A stretch of DNA of 64,000 bases, from positions 34,271 to 98,270 of the forward strand of contig DXJO01000028.1 in the NCBI GenBank assembly GCA_019057475.1, read 5' to 3'. The notes beneath the pieces are model-generated. The model was not told the DNA's origin. It made no database searches and saw nothing but the letters and a program-made list of their open reading frames with translations. A program made the translations under genes and the position numbers. The stretch comes from Candidatus Thorarchaeota archaeon. Its GTDB lineage: Archaea; Asgardarchaeota; Thorarchaeia; Thorarchaeales; Thorarchaeaceae. Positions 1-8,943 of this stretch are shown piece by piece. How positions within the stretch are numbered: the stretch's first letter is position 1; every line of letters starts with the position of its first letter.

Positions 1-2
1 TA

Positions 3-800
3 GAGTTGGAGGCGAACCCGGGACATGCCTGTTGTCCAGAACCCACGACGTTCACAGGAGTCGATTTCGAGGCTTGGATAACGCTCGCCGCTAGAAATGT
101 CGCTGTTAGCGAAACTACTGGATTGGAAACTCTTTCTCTCTGTAGTGGTTGTTTCCATACTTTGGCTGTTGCTAACCACATGATTCAGGAAGACGAAAAT
201 CTGAAGGGCAGAATCAATGAGCGGCTCAAAACGGTCGGGCTGAAGGTGACTGGACGCTTAATTGTCAAGAATATCCTTCATGTTCTTCATGGGGACGTTG
301 GGCTGGAACGAATAAAGAAGGAGATTACTCATCCACTCACAGGATTAAAGTTCGCACCCCACTATGGATGCCATCTTGTGAGGCCGCTAGAAGCAACTCA
401 CATGGACGATGCTGAGCAACCAAAGTGGATGGATGATTTAATAGAAGTCACAGGTGCCGAGGTGGCGGACTTCGAAGACAAGATGGCTTGCTGTGGGGCA
501 CCGATTATGCCTTCAGATGCAGACAAAGCCTTCACACTCACTGCGGACAGAATCGAGAAAATCCGAGCATCAGGCGCGGATGCTATCATAGTAGTTTGCC
601 CGACTTGCTACACTCAGTTGGAAACGCAGCAGAAAAAGGCAACCGCAAAATTCGATCCGGAGTATAGCATCCCTGTGCTGTATCTGGGCGAGTTACTGGC
701 CATATCGATGGGCATGAAGGACATGGTCATATCTAATGCAAGACGGTATCATCGTGTCAAAGTGGGGCCACTGCTTGAAAAAATCGGAGGTGCCGCATAG
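3..800 (+). CDS. hdrB: HdrB-like CCG-domain protein (5' end outside window)
   Basis: Heterodisulfide-reductase subunit B family. These proteins bind noncubane iron-sulfur clusters through two cysteine-rich CCG repeats and pass electrons to a disulfide or related acceptor. Visible are the end of the first repeat (ACCPEP, then LCSGC) and the complete second one (HYGCH, ACCGAP, VCPTC). The frame is open to the left edge, and roughly the first 35-40 residues, with the first Cys of repeat one, lie outside; a TTG at position 6 is in frame but is not the likely start. The next gene begins directly after the stop. HdrC would be expected just upstream. Family assignment is firm; the physiological substrate (CoM-S-S-CoB or another disulfide) cannot be told from sequence. 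Confidence 0.9.
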   Translation, partial: ELEANPGHACCPEPTTFTGVDFEAWITLAARNVAVSETTGLETLSLCSGCFHTLAVANHMIQEDENLKGRINERLKTVGLKVTGRLIVKNILHVLHGDVGLERIKKEITHPLTGLKFAPHYGCHLVRPLEATHMDDAEQPKWMDDLIEVTGAEVADFEDKMACCGAPIMPSDADKAFTLTADRIEKIRASGADAIIVVCPTCYTQLETQQKKATAKFDPEYSIPVLYLGELLAISMGMKDMVISNARRYHRVKVGPLLEKIGGAA

Positions 801-2066
801 ATGACAAAGACTGTTGTTGTTATCGGAGCTGGTTTAGCTGGTATTCAAGTCACTCAGCAGCTCACTGACTTGGGTGTTACCGTTCATCTAATCGAAAAGG
901 AGTCTATTATCGGCGGCCTCGCAACACACTTGGGGCGTGTCTTCCCCACAGGCGACTGTGCTCTTTGTCTAGATGCGTGTGAAGAGCTGTTCGACGGGCA
1001 TCATCGACGGTGTCAGTACAGAAGTCTACTGACGTCGAAGAAGAATCTAAAATTATACACTCAGACGGAGATAAGGTCGATAACTGAAGTAGATGGAAAG
1101 TTCTCTCTTTCCATTAAATCGCATCCGCGCTACGTTCTTCTTGACCGATGTGTTGTATGCCTCGAGTGCATCAATGTATGCGACGTTGAAATCCCGGATG
1201 AATACGCAATTCGGGGCGGTACTAGAAAAGCAATCTATCGACCGATATCTCAAGGTGTTCCACTCGTTCCGCTTATTGACATGGACCACTGCACCCAGTG
1301 TGGCAAGTGTGTTGAAGTCTGTGGAGTCGATGCGATTGACCTTGCAGAGAAAGCTAAGACCCGTACAATCAAAGCTGATGCTCTGATTCTAGCGACGGGC
1401 GTTGAGGAGAAGATACCTCTCAATTTGCCCGGCTATGCTTACAGTGAATCTGACGACATAATCACCCAAAGAGAACTAGCAAGGCTGATTGACCCAACTG
1501 GTGATACGGATGGTCAAGTAATCACATCATCCGGAGATGCTGCAGCTAAGGTAACGATGATATTATGCGCTGGCAGCCGGGATTTGGAAGCCACTGAGTA
1601 CTGCTCCCAAGCTTGTTGTACTTACAGCCTGAAGCACGCAAACATGCTGAGGGACAAGGAGATCGATGTGACAATATGCTACATGGATCTGCGCGTTCAG
1701 AAAGCAAGCAACCACTATCTGGACTTGGCAAGAGAGAAGGGCGTAAAATTCCTCAGAGGAAAGCCTGACCGGGTTGTTGTCAGGAACGGCAAGCCTACTA
1801 CAATCGTTGAAGATACACAGACCCAGCAACGGATGGAGATTGAATCTGACATAGTGGTTCTGGCATCCCCATTATCTCCACTTGCCAGTCAGAGTGAGGT
1901 TTTGGCCGATTTCCTGGGTGAATACGGGTTTGCGTTAAGAGTGGTCAAAGAAGGACGTGTCTATGCGTGTGGCACGGCCACAGGTCCTGAGGATATACCG
2001 ACCAGTATTGCTGAGGCGAATGCCATTGCACTGAGAGTGTATGCAGACTTGGAGGGTGGTCGTTAG
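801..2066 (+). CDS. HdrA/QmoA-like FAD iron-sulfur protein
   Basis: A 421-residue flavoprotein of the HdrA family in its short, QmoA-like form without the long N-terminal HdrA domain. It starts with an FAD dinucleotide fold (VVVIGAGLAGIQ). A cysteine-containing segment follows (CALCLDACEE), then two ferredoxin-type cluster motifs: CVVCLECINVC and CTQCGKCVEVC, the latter followed by G rather than P. The rest is the second half of the FAD/NAD fold with an NCAG-like CAGSRD segment. Start ATG lies right after the HdrB stop and is preceded by GGAGGTG. Together with the next gene it resembles the QmoA-QmoB pair of sulfate reducers, but here it is joined to HdrB. Likely a cytoplasmic electron-transfer or bifurcating complex. 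Confidence 0.88.
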   Translation: MTKTVVVIGAGLAGIQVTQQLTDLGVTVHLIEKESIIGGLATHLGRVFPTGDCALCLDACEELFDGHHRRCQYRSLLTSKKNLKLYTQTEIRSITEVDGKFSLSIKSHPRYVLLDRCVVCLECINVCDVEIPDEYAIRGGTRKAIYRPISQGVPLVPLIDMDHCTQCGKCVEVCGVDAIDLAEKAKTRTIKADALILATGVEEKIPLNLPGYAYSESDDIITQRELARLIDPTGDTDGQVITSSGDAAAKVTMILCAGSRDLEATEYCSQACCTYSLKHANMLRDKEIDVTICYMDLRVQKASNHYLDLAREKGVKFLRGKPDRVVVRNGKPTTIVEDTQTQQRMEIESDIVVLASPLSPLASQSEVLADFLGEYGFALRVVKEGRVYACGTATGPEDIPTSIAEANAIALRVYADLEGGR

Positions 2067-4031
2067 ATGAAGAAGCTGTTTCTGTGTACCTGCAACAAGA
2101 CACTCGATAAGAAGCTAGACTTTCTGCGCATTGAGAAGGAGCTGAAGGGCGTCTTCGACAGTGTTCAGATTCACGACGCGCTGTGCCTGAAGGAAGGACT
2201 TGCCTTTTTGGAATCAGAAGTTTCCAATGAGGACAGCGTAGTTATTGGAGCCTGCACATCACAAATTATTGGCATGCCCATGTCTGAGAAACTGAAGACT
2301 GAGTCTGTTTCCTTTGTGCCTTTGAGAGAACACGTGGCATGGGTTCACTCTAACGACTTGAAGGGCGCTTCAAACAAGGCTGTAGTGCTATTGTGTGATG
2401 CAGCAATCAGAGTTGACCACATGGATTCCCCAACGGTTGTGGAGAACCATATGGAGAAGGAGGTCCTAATTGTCGGTGGGGGCATGTGTGGCCTGAAGGT
2501 AGCTGCAGACCTTCTACACTTGGGCATTGATGTGACAATTCTTGAGCCTTGTCCGTGGGATGATACGGCCTATGTTGAGGCTGGCCAATTCATGGCTGAC
2601 AAAAATACACTCACGAAAATGGTCAAGGAGTTGGTATCTGCCACTGCATCCGCGACGACGATATGCTGTACCATAACCGGACTCGAGGGTCGGGCTGGGA
2701 AGTATGGCGTGTCCCTCGCGTGTCTTGATGGAAAAGTATCGACCATTGACTGTGGCTCGATTGTTATTGCGACCAATGTCGAGCAAAAGCCGCCGCCCAT
2801 GGCAAAGAAGTTACTCTATGGCAAGTCCGATCGAACGATCCTCCTCGGGAATCTTGCAACCCTCGTTGAAAAGCAAGGACCGAAGGACGTTAGGACAGTA
2901 TTGGTAGCAGTTGACCCAACTCATCATCTCAGTGCTGTTGAGGGCGGTTATCTTCTTCGAGTTGTCACTGAGGCTGCGAAGAAGGGCAACACTGTCATTG
3001 TGGCACATTCAAACATAAGAACCGACGATGAGAACATTTACCGCGCCGCTCGAGAATCTGGTGTCATCTTTGTCAGAGGCACCTTGGAGAAGGCCAAAGA
3101 TACCAAGGACGGAATGGTCTGCCGGCTGGAGAATACGCTGGAGTCGCAGATTAGAGAGTTTGTTGTTGATCTACTAGTACTTCAAACAATGACTCGGCCG
3201 AGAGGCGATACAGCTGAGCTCGCTAGAATAGCGGGGTTGAGTCTGGATGAAGATGGATTCATCACGACACGGTACTCGAAGAACAAGCCCGTCCAGACCT
3301 CCAAGAGAGGAATCTACATTGCTGGCAATGGCAAGATGCCAATGAGTATTGATGATGCGATAGCATCCGCCGGGAATGCGGCCCTCGAAGTATTCAAGGA
3401 TATTCGAACCACCACTCGACGCAAAGGCTGGATTCCAATCATTGACGAGGAGCAATGTGATGTGTGTGAGGCGTGCATTGAGGCATGTCCGAATGACGCA
3501 CTGAGACTTGTGGATGGCAAGGTAACTCACATTTCTCAGCATTGCGAGTTTTGTGGCATCTGCGTTTCGGTTTGTCCAACGCGGGCGATTGAGTTCCAAT
3601 CTCACAGCAAGGAATCGTGGTTTGCCAGGCTCGAAGCTCTTGCAGAGAATCACAAAAAGATGGAGGGTGAGAAACCCTTCACATTCGTATACGCATGCAG
3701 TGAGTGCGCGAATGCATCGATAGACCTTGCTGGTTTCACCGGAAAGGGCTATCCTACCGGAACCTATGTGATTCAATTCCCGTGCGCGGGAATGGTTTCC
3801 CCAATAGAGATTCTGAAAGGGTTGGCGGTTGGCGCTGAACGCATTGTGGTTGCGCATTGTCCACCTGGCGGCTGTCATCATCAGACGGGAGATCATATGG
3901 CTGAGCTTGTTGTAAAATTCACACAGGACATGTTGCGAAGCATAGGACAGGACCCTGAACGAGTAAAGGCCACGTATATGATTGCGGCGTTACCTAACAA
4001 GATGCAGGAGGAGGTGGCACACCGTGGATAA
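2067..4031 (+). CDS. HdrA-MvhD fusion, QmoB-like
   Basis: A 654-residue multidomain redox protein. Residues 1-120 form an HdrA-type N-terminal domain with scattered Cys (FLCTCNK). Around 130-430 is an FAD/NAD fold (VLIVGGGMCGLK). Two [4Fe-4S] ferredoxin motifs follow (CDVCEACIEACP and CEFCGICVSVCP). From about 530 to the end is an MvhD/FlpD-type domain with CSECA, FPCAGMVSP and HCPPGGCHH, the fold that carries a [2Fe-2S] cluster in methyl viologen hydrogenase delta subunits. The domain order is that of QmoB. It abuts the previous gene and overlaps the next by 8 bases, so translation is probably coupled. Predicted role: connecting the flavin centre to a partner dehydrogenase. Confidence 0.88.
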   Translation: MKKLFLCTCNKTLDKKLDFLRIEKELKGVFDSVQIHDALCLKEGLAFLESEVSNEDSVVIGACTSQIIGMPMSEKLKTESVSFVPLREHVAWVHSNDLKGASNKAVVLLCDAAIRVDHMDSPTVVENHMEKEVLIVGGGMCGLKVAADLLHLGIDVTILEPCPWDDTAYVEAGQFMADKNTLTKMVKELVSATASATTICCTITGLEGRAGKYGVSLACLDGKVSTIDCGSIVIATNVEQKPPPMAKKLLYGKSDRTILLGNLATLVEKQGPKDVRTVLVAVDPTHHLSAVEGGYLLRVVTEAAKKGNTVIVAHSNIRTDDENIYRAARESGVIFVRGTLEKAKDTKDGMVCRLENTLESQIREFVVDLLVLQTMTRPRGDTAELARIAGLSLDEDGFITTRYSKNKPVQTSKRGIYIAGNGKMPMSIDDAIASAGNAALEVFKDIRTTTRRKGWIPIIDEEQCDVCEACIEACPNDALRLVDGKVTHISQHCEFCGICVSVCPTRAIEFQSHSKESWFARLEALAENHKKMEGEKPFTFVYACSECANASIDLAGFTGKGYPTGTYVIQFPCAGMVSPIEILKGLAVGAERIVVAHCPPGGCHHQTGDHMAELVVKFTQDMLRSIGQDPERVKATYMIAALPNKMQEEVAHRG

Positions 4032-4938
4032 ACGTGACCAGCTCATCCAGAAGCTCCGGAACATCGCCGTAAAAACCCCTGAAAATGACGTCGAAGTGCC
4101 GGAGAAGGTTGAAGGCTTTGGAACCATCGAGTACGGCGCACAGACGTGTAGCGCCTGCAAGAAGTGCATCCTAGCCTGCGAGCCTGCCGCGTTGGACATG
4201 GACCCAACGATGAATCTTCCTGACTACTTGAAGGCTACAATTCCACACGACGGCTTCAGGTCCAAGAACCGAGAATCTCTCGTAACCCTCCTACAAGGAC
4301 TTAGGGAAGAAGGCAATGTAGTGGCCATCTCGGTTCCTGATGGACTTCCTGGCTATGGTTCTATTGCATGGGCTGCAGATCGGTGCATTGCCTGCGACAA
4401 GTGCATTGAGGCTTGTCTTGAGGACTGTCTTACGTTGGAGAAGACGTACAAGCTACCAGAGATAATCGGCGAGGTGAAACCGCCTCCGTCAATCACCGTG
4501 AGTAAGGACTGGGAGCCATTCATACTTTGCTTTGTGTGTTGGGAGTGCTCGCATGCGGCGGCCGACTTAGCGGGTCTTATGCACTTGCACTATCCCACGA
4601 ACATCAGAACTATTAGAATACCCTGTCTTGGCGCGGTCGAACCCATGCACATCATGACCGCATTGGAGAACGGAGTCGATGGAGTCTTGTTGACAGGTTG
4701 TCTCCTCTCAGAGTGTCACTATGGAGGAGATAGCCCAAAGGCTGGCAATTTCATGCAGTACGACTTCGTAAAGTTCTGGATGGATGTTCTTGAAGAGATT
4801 GGCATGGGCGGCAGGATTCATATTGACTCCGCATCCGCGGCCATGGGCATTAAATTCGCTGATATCGTGAAGGAATTCACTGAGAAAATACAGAATCTGG
4901 GGCCCAGCCCGATTCGGGGAAAGCTGGAGGTGCGGTAG
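4024..4938 (+). CDS. HdrC-like ferredoxin domain plus MvhD domain
   Basis: About 304 residues. The N-terminal half has two HdrC-like cluster motifs: CSACKKCILACEP and CIACDKCIEAC. The C-terminal half is another MvhD/FlpD domain (CFVCWECSHAAAD, IPCLGAVEP, GCLLSECHYGG). I place the start at the GTG at 4024 because AGGAGGTG sits about seven bases upstream; an upstream in-frame TTG would add 14 arginine-rich residues not typical of the family. The overlap with the preceding stop suggests coupling. A second MvhD domain in one operon suggests two electron entry or exit ports, or a heterodimer with the QmoB-like subunit. Partner unknown: no hydrogenase or formate dehydrogenase catalytic subunit is in the window. 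Confidence 0.85.
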   Translation: MDKRDQLIQKLRNIAVKTPENDVEVPEKVEGFGTIEYGAQTCSACKKCILACEPAALDMDPTMNLPDYLKATIPHDGFRSKNRESLVTLLQGLREEGNVVAISVPDGLPGYGSIAWAADRCIACDKCIEACLEDCLTLEKTYKLPEIIGEVKPPPSITVSKDWEPFILCFVCWECSHAAADLAGLMHLHYPTNIRTIRIPCLGAVEPMHIMTALENGVDGVLLTGCLLSECHYGGDSPKAGNFMQYDFVKFWMDVLEEIGMGGRIHIDSASAAMGIKFADIVKEFTEKIQNLGPSPIRGKLEVR

Positions 4939-4939
4939 A

Positions 4940-7900
4940 ATGCCTAAGAAGAAAAAGACTGAAGATCGCATTGGTGTATTTGTTTGTAGCTGCGGGACAA
5001 ACATTGGTGGAGTTATTGATGTCGATAAACTTGCCAAAGAGTTCGAGGACTATCCAGGCGTTGCGTTATCGGCCTGGAACATGTTCACGTGCTCAAAAGA
5101 GGGGCAGGTCCGAATTGCAGAAACCATCGAGGAACAGAACCTTACAGGCGTTGTAGTAGCATCGTGCACGCCGAAGCTTCACGAGGAACTATTCAGGGAC
5201 ATCTTGGAAGAGAAGGGTCTCAATAGGTTTAGACTAGCACAGGCGAACCTCAGAGAGCACAACACATGGGTTCATGATGACGAACCCGAGAAAGCCTACG
5301 AAATAGCTTATGACCTGATTTCAGGAGCAATCGAGAGAGCCAAGCTGCTAGAGGACATAGGATTCGAGGAGTATCCAGTTGAAACGAGCGTGCTTGTTGT
5401 TGGTGCTGGCGTTTCCGGAATTCAAACAGCATTGGATCTCGCTGACAAGGACATCAAAGTTCATCTAATCGAGCGCAATGTTGCTATCGGCGGCTATATG
5501 CCCAAGTTGGAGAAGACATTCCCCACCCTCGATTGTTCCATGTGCATCCTTTCACCAAAACTGAGCGCTGTTGACAGGAGCAAGAATATCGACATACACA
5601 CATGCACTGAAATCATCGACGTGGAGCGGGACTATGGCAACTTCAAAGTCAAACTGCGAACGCGTCCTCGTTACATAGACCTTGAGAAATGCAATGCCTG
5701 TGGAGATTGCGTGGAGGTCTGTCCAGTACTTACCCCCAATGATCATGACCTTGGCATGTCATTGCGAAAAGCAACGTACAAGCCGTATCCCCAAGCAGTC
5801 CCCGGTGCCTTCGCAATCGAAAAGCTGGGGCACGCCGCGTGCAAGATATCCTGTCCTGCACATGTGAGTTGTCAAGCATTTATCACGCTTACACGTGAAG
5901 GCACGTACGATAAGGCTCTCAGTCTCGTGAGAGAAGCAATACCGTTCCCCGGCTCGTTGGGACGTGTATGTCCAGCTTTCTGTGAAGACCAGTGCGAGAG
6001 AGGAACACACGACAAGAGCGTGAGCATCAGAAACGTTCACCGATTCCTCCACGATTATGAGCTTGAAACCGGACCTGTTGAGTCTGTTGAACCAGCAATA
6101 GACAAGGAGGAGCAAGTAGCGGTAGTCGGTGGTGGACCCGCAGGGATTGCATGTGCTCTATACCTTGCCAGACTTGGATATCCAGTGACGGTCTTCGAAG
6201 AAAAGAAGGAGGCGGGTGGCTTGCTCAGATGGGGCATTCCTGAACATCGTCTACCTCGGGATATCCTCCGATCAGAAATTGCTTTCGTAGAACAGCACGG
6301 AGTCAAGATTGTTACCGGAACTCGGGTTGATTCCATTGAACAGTTGAAGAAGCAGGGTTACAAAGCTGTGTTCCTCGGAACTGGTGCGCCTGTAAGTTCA
6401 CAACTGAGACTGACTGGTGAAAACGCGAAAGGCGTTCATCACGCACTCGACTTCCTTTATCGCGTTAATAGTGGTAAGAAGGTCCAGCTTGGAAAGCATG
6501 TCGCCATCATAGGAGGTGGCAACTCTGCGGTTGACTCGGCAAGGGTCGCTTTGCGCCTTGGAGCGGACACAGTGACAATTGTCTATCGAAGGTCAAGGAC
6601 AGAGATGCCGGCCATCCAGAGCGAGATAGATGATGCAGTGAAAGAGGGCGTGAAACTCAAACTGCTTACTAACCCCGTTGAGGTCTTAGTGTCCAATGGT
6701 GCAGTATTCGGCTTGAAGTGCATCAAGATGAAGCTGGGAGAACCCGACGATTCAGGAAGAAGGCGTCCCATTCCAATCCCCGGTTCAGAGTTTGATATTG
6801 AGGTTGACGACATGATCGTCGCCATTGGCCAGAAGGTGGGGCCTGACGGTATACACTCCGGGCTCGAATTGACACGTTGGGGTACTGTCGATGTGGATCC
6901 TCTCACAATGCAGACAAGCATGGATGACGTGTTTGCGGGTGGGGACCTTGTGACTGGTCCAGCTCTCGCCGTGGAGGCGGTTGGTGCGGGGAATGAAGCG
7001 GCGGAGTCAATTCATAGGTACCTCCGCAGTCTTGACCTTCGTGAAGGCAGGCCATTTGTCCTGCCTCAAGCGCCCCCGCCAGATGTTGCTCCTGATGCAC
7101 TCCCTGGTGGTTCACGAGCCAGGATGAAGAAATTGTCTGCAAAGAAGAGAGCAACCAATTTTGACGAAGTGGAGCTTGGTTTCACTGAGAAAATTGCAGT
7201 CAAGGAATCTGAGCGTTGTCTTGGTTGTGCAATCTGTTGCGAGTGCAAGCTATGCGTCGAGGCTTGTCAAAAGGATGCCATCGACCATTACATGAAGGAA
7301 GAGGTGTTTGAACTGACTGTTGGCGCGATAGTTGCTGCCACAGGGTTCCAAGAGATAAGTATGGAAGAGCTGCCAGAATACGGTGGCGGGAAGTTCCAAA
7401 GGGTAATTACAGCTGGTCAGTACGGTCGGCTGTTGAGCCTTGTCGGTCCGACGGCCGGGAAGATAATGATCCCTCCCGACTATACTGAAACGCCAAAGCG
7501 CATTGCTTACATTAACTGCGCAGGGTCTCGTGACGAGGGTTGCAGACCATGGTGCTGCAACTTTGGATGCATGTACACACTTAGGCACGCAGAGATGACC
7601 AACCGTGAATATGGCGACTCGATGGAGCAATGGATAATCTATCATGAGCTCCGTGCAGGAGGAAAGGAGTACGAGCAATTTTACAGGAGAGTAAGAGAGC
7701 ACGGTATTCGTTTTGTGCGAGGCTTCCCCAGCGATTTCACTGAGGAAAAGGACGGTACAATTAGCTTCTCAATCTTCGACCAAGGATCGGGCCAGCTCCT
7801 TCGGTTGAACTTTGATCTCGTTGTGCTCACAATGGCGGTTGATCCGTCGGAGGGAACTGCAGAACTTGCACACATACTGGGAGTTGACAGAAGCGAAGGT

Positions 7901-8344
7901 GGCTTCATGAAGGAGCTACATCCGAAACTCGAGCCAGTGAACACAAAGGCTCGCGGAGTGTACATTGCAGGCACGTGTCAAAGTCCGAAGGATATCCCGT
8001 CTTGCGTTTCGGATGCAAAGGCTGCAGCAAGCGCAGCAGCATCACATGTGCTCAAGGGCATAGTAAGAGTGCAGATGGACAAGGCGATGATCGATGAGGA
8101 CATCTGTATTGGGTGCGGGCTCTGTGAGAAGGTATGTCCGTTCGATGCTATCACAATGAAGGATCGAGATGAAGGGCCACAGCTTGCAGAGGTCAACTCG
8201 CTTCTATGCACAGGTTGTGGTAAGTGTCAGGTGGTCTGCCCCACTGGAGCAGCAAAGCGCAAGCATTACACGACTGAGCAAATCGAAGCAGAGGTTCTTG
8301 GTCTGATAGCGTCTCACAGGAGGCAGCAGGCAGCGCGACACTAG
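4940..8344 (+). CDS. Giant HdrA with nested NfnB/GltD-type NADPH module
   Basis: A 1134-residue protein. Residues 1-140 are the HdrA N-terminal domain (VFVCSCGTNIGG). An FAD site follows near 151 (VVGAGVSGIQ), then a ferredoxin motif near 250 (CNACGDCVEVCP). From about 295 to 725 the HdrA fold is interrupted by a complete GltD/NfnB-like module: its cysteine domain (SCPAHVSC, RVCPAFCEDQC), a second FAD site near 393 (VVGGGPAGIA), an NADPH-binding GGGNSAVD near 525 and YRRSRTEMPA. HdrA then resumes near 755 with CLGCAICCECKLC and INCAGSRD, and ends with two ferredoxin motifs near 1056 and 1087 (CIGCGLCEKVCP, CTGCGKCQVVCP). Two flavins in one chain make it a candidate NAD(P)H-linked bifurcating subunit. 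GGAGGTG precedes the ATG. Domains are clear; the reaction is inferred. Confidence 0.9.
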   Translation: MPKKKKTEDRIGVFVCSCGTNIGGVIDVDKLAKEFEDYPGVALSAWNMFTCSKEGQVRIAETIEEQNLTGVVVASCTPKLHEELFRDILEEKGLNRFRLAQANLREHNTWVHDDEPEKAYEIAYDLISGAIERAKLLEDIGFEEYPVETSVLVVGAGVSGIQTALDLADKDIKVHLIERNVAIGGYMPKLEKTFPTLDCSMCILSPKLSAVDRSKNIDIHTCTEIIDVERDYGNFKVKLRTRPRYIDLEKCNACGDCVEVCPVLTPNDHDLGMSLRKATYKPYPQAVPGAFAIEKLGHAACKISCPAHVSCQAFITLTREGTYDKALSLVREAIPFPGSLGRVCPAFCEDQCERGTHDKSVSIRNVHRFLHDYELETGPVESVEPAIDKEEQVAVVGGGPAGIACALYLARLGYPVTVFEEKKEAGGLLRWGIPEHRLPRDILRSEIAFVEQHGVKIVTGTRVDSIEQLKKQGYKAVFLGTGAPVSSQLRLTGENAKGVHHALDFLYRVNSGKKVQLGKHVAIIGGGNSAVDSARVALRLGADTVTIVYRRSRTEMPAIQSEIDDAVKEGVKLKLLTNPVEVLVSNGAVFGLKCIKMKLGEPDDSGRRRPIPIPGSEFDIEVDDMIVAIGQKVGPDGIHSGLELTRWGTVDVDPLTMQTSMDDVFAGGDLVTGPALAVEAVGAGNEAAESIHRYLRSLDLREGRPFVLPQAPPPDVAPDALPGGSRARMKKLSAKKRATNFDEVELGFTEKIAVKESERCLGCAICCECKLCVEACQKDAIDHYMKEEVFELTVGAIVAATGFQEISMEELPEYGGGKFQRVITAGQYGRLLSLVGPTAGKIMIPPDYTETPKRIAYINCAGSRDEGCRPWCCNFGCMYTLRHAEMTNREYGDSMEQWIIYHELRAGGKEYEQFYRRVREHGIRFVRGFPSDFTEEKDGTISFSIFDQGSGQLLRLNFDLVVLTMAVDPSEGTAELAHILGVDRSEGGFMKELHPKLEPVNTKARGVYIAGTCQSPKDIPSCVSDAKAAASAAASHVLKGIVRVQMDKAMIDEDICIGCGLCEKVCPFDAITMKDRDEGPQLAEVNSLLCTGCGKCQVVCPTGAAKRKHYTTEQIEAEVLGLIASHRRQQAARH

Positions 8345-8473
8345 CATTCCGCTGGATGCACTTTGGTCCGTATTCGCATGGGACACGCTAAATGCCGCTA
8401 TACTTAAGGTACCCTTGGTCTAATGAAACACATCATAATCCTCCTTTGATAAAATCCCAAAGTGAGCCAGACG

Positions 8474-8878
8474 ATGACCATTAGAATCCTCCTAGTAGAC
8501 GATGAGCCATCACTTGCCGGTGTCATGGAACTATATTTGAGAAAATTCATTGAGGATTTCGAGATAATCCCCTCTCTTAATGGGAGGGACGCAGTTGAGA
8601 AGGTCAAAGAGCTACTGGAATTGGGGACTCCTCCGGACTTGACTCTGATGGACTTGCGCATGCCTGCTATGGACGGTATTGAGTGCACAAAGGTCCTAGC
8701 TGAAATGGGCTTGCGTAACATACACATCCTCTCAGCCTATGTGGATGCTGAACTCCTAACAGAAGCTCAGTCCGCGGGCGCCAAGGGGGTCTTGAAGAAA
8801 AGCGAAGGCTTCAAGGCGAATGCCATCAAGGTTGCTGAGATGGTCCGTGTAATTCGGAAACCAAACCCAGCTGCGTGA
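8474..8878 (+). CDS. Stand-alone response-regulator receiver domain
   Basis: A CheY-type receiver of about 134 residues with no output domain. It shows the acidic pair in LLVDDEPS, the phospho-acceptor Asp in TLMDLRMP, the conserved Ser in LSAY and the lysine in GVLKKSEG. It probably relays phosphorylation from a histidine kinase that is not in this window. The start is ambiguous: GTG at 8462 gives four extra residues, ATG at 8474 gives the standard family N-terminus MTIRILLVDDEP. GATAAAAT about 23 bases before 8474 could be a TATA box for a leaderless transcript. A further TATA-like TACTTAA lies near 8400. It stands alone between the hdr operon and a membrane-protein gene. Confidence 0.85.
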   Translation: MTIRILLVDDEPSLAGVMELYLRKFIEDFEIIPSLNGRDAVEKVKELLELGTPPDLTLMDLRMPAMDGIECTKVLAEMGLRNIHILSAYVDAELLTEAQSAGAKGVLKKSEGFKANAIKVAEMVRVIRKPNPAA

Positions 8879-8943
8879 CACACAAAACCCTTTTCTGATG
8901 CGATTGCAAATCTTGCTGCTAATTGCAAGGTGATGATTAGGCA

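Noticed and set aside
3174..3896. 240-codon open frame antisense to the QmoB-like gene
   Set aside because: Shadow of a well-supported gene; no domain, no ribosome site, odd composition.
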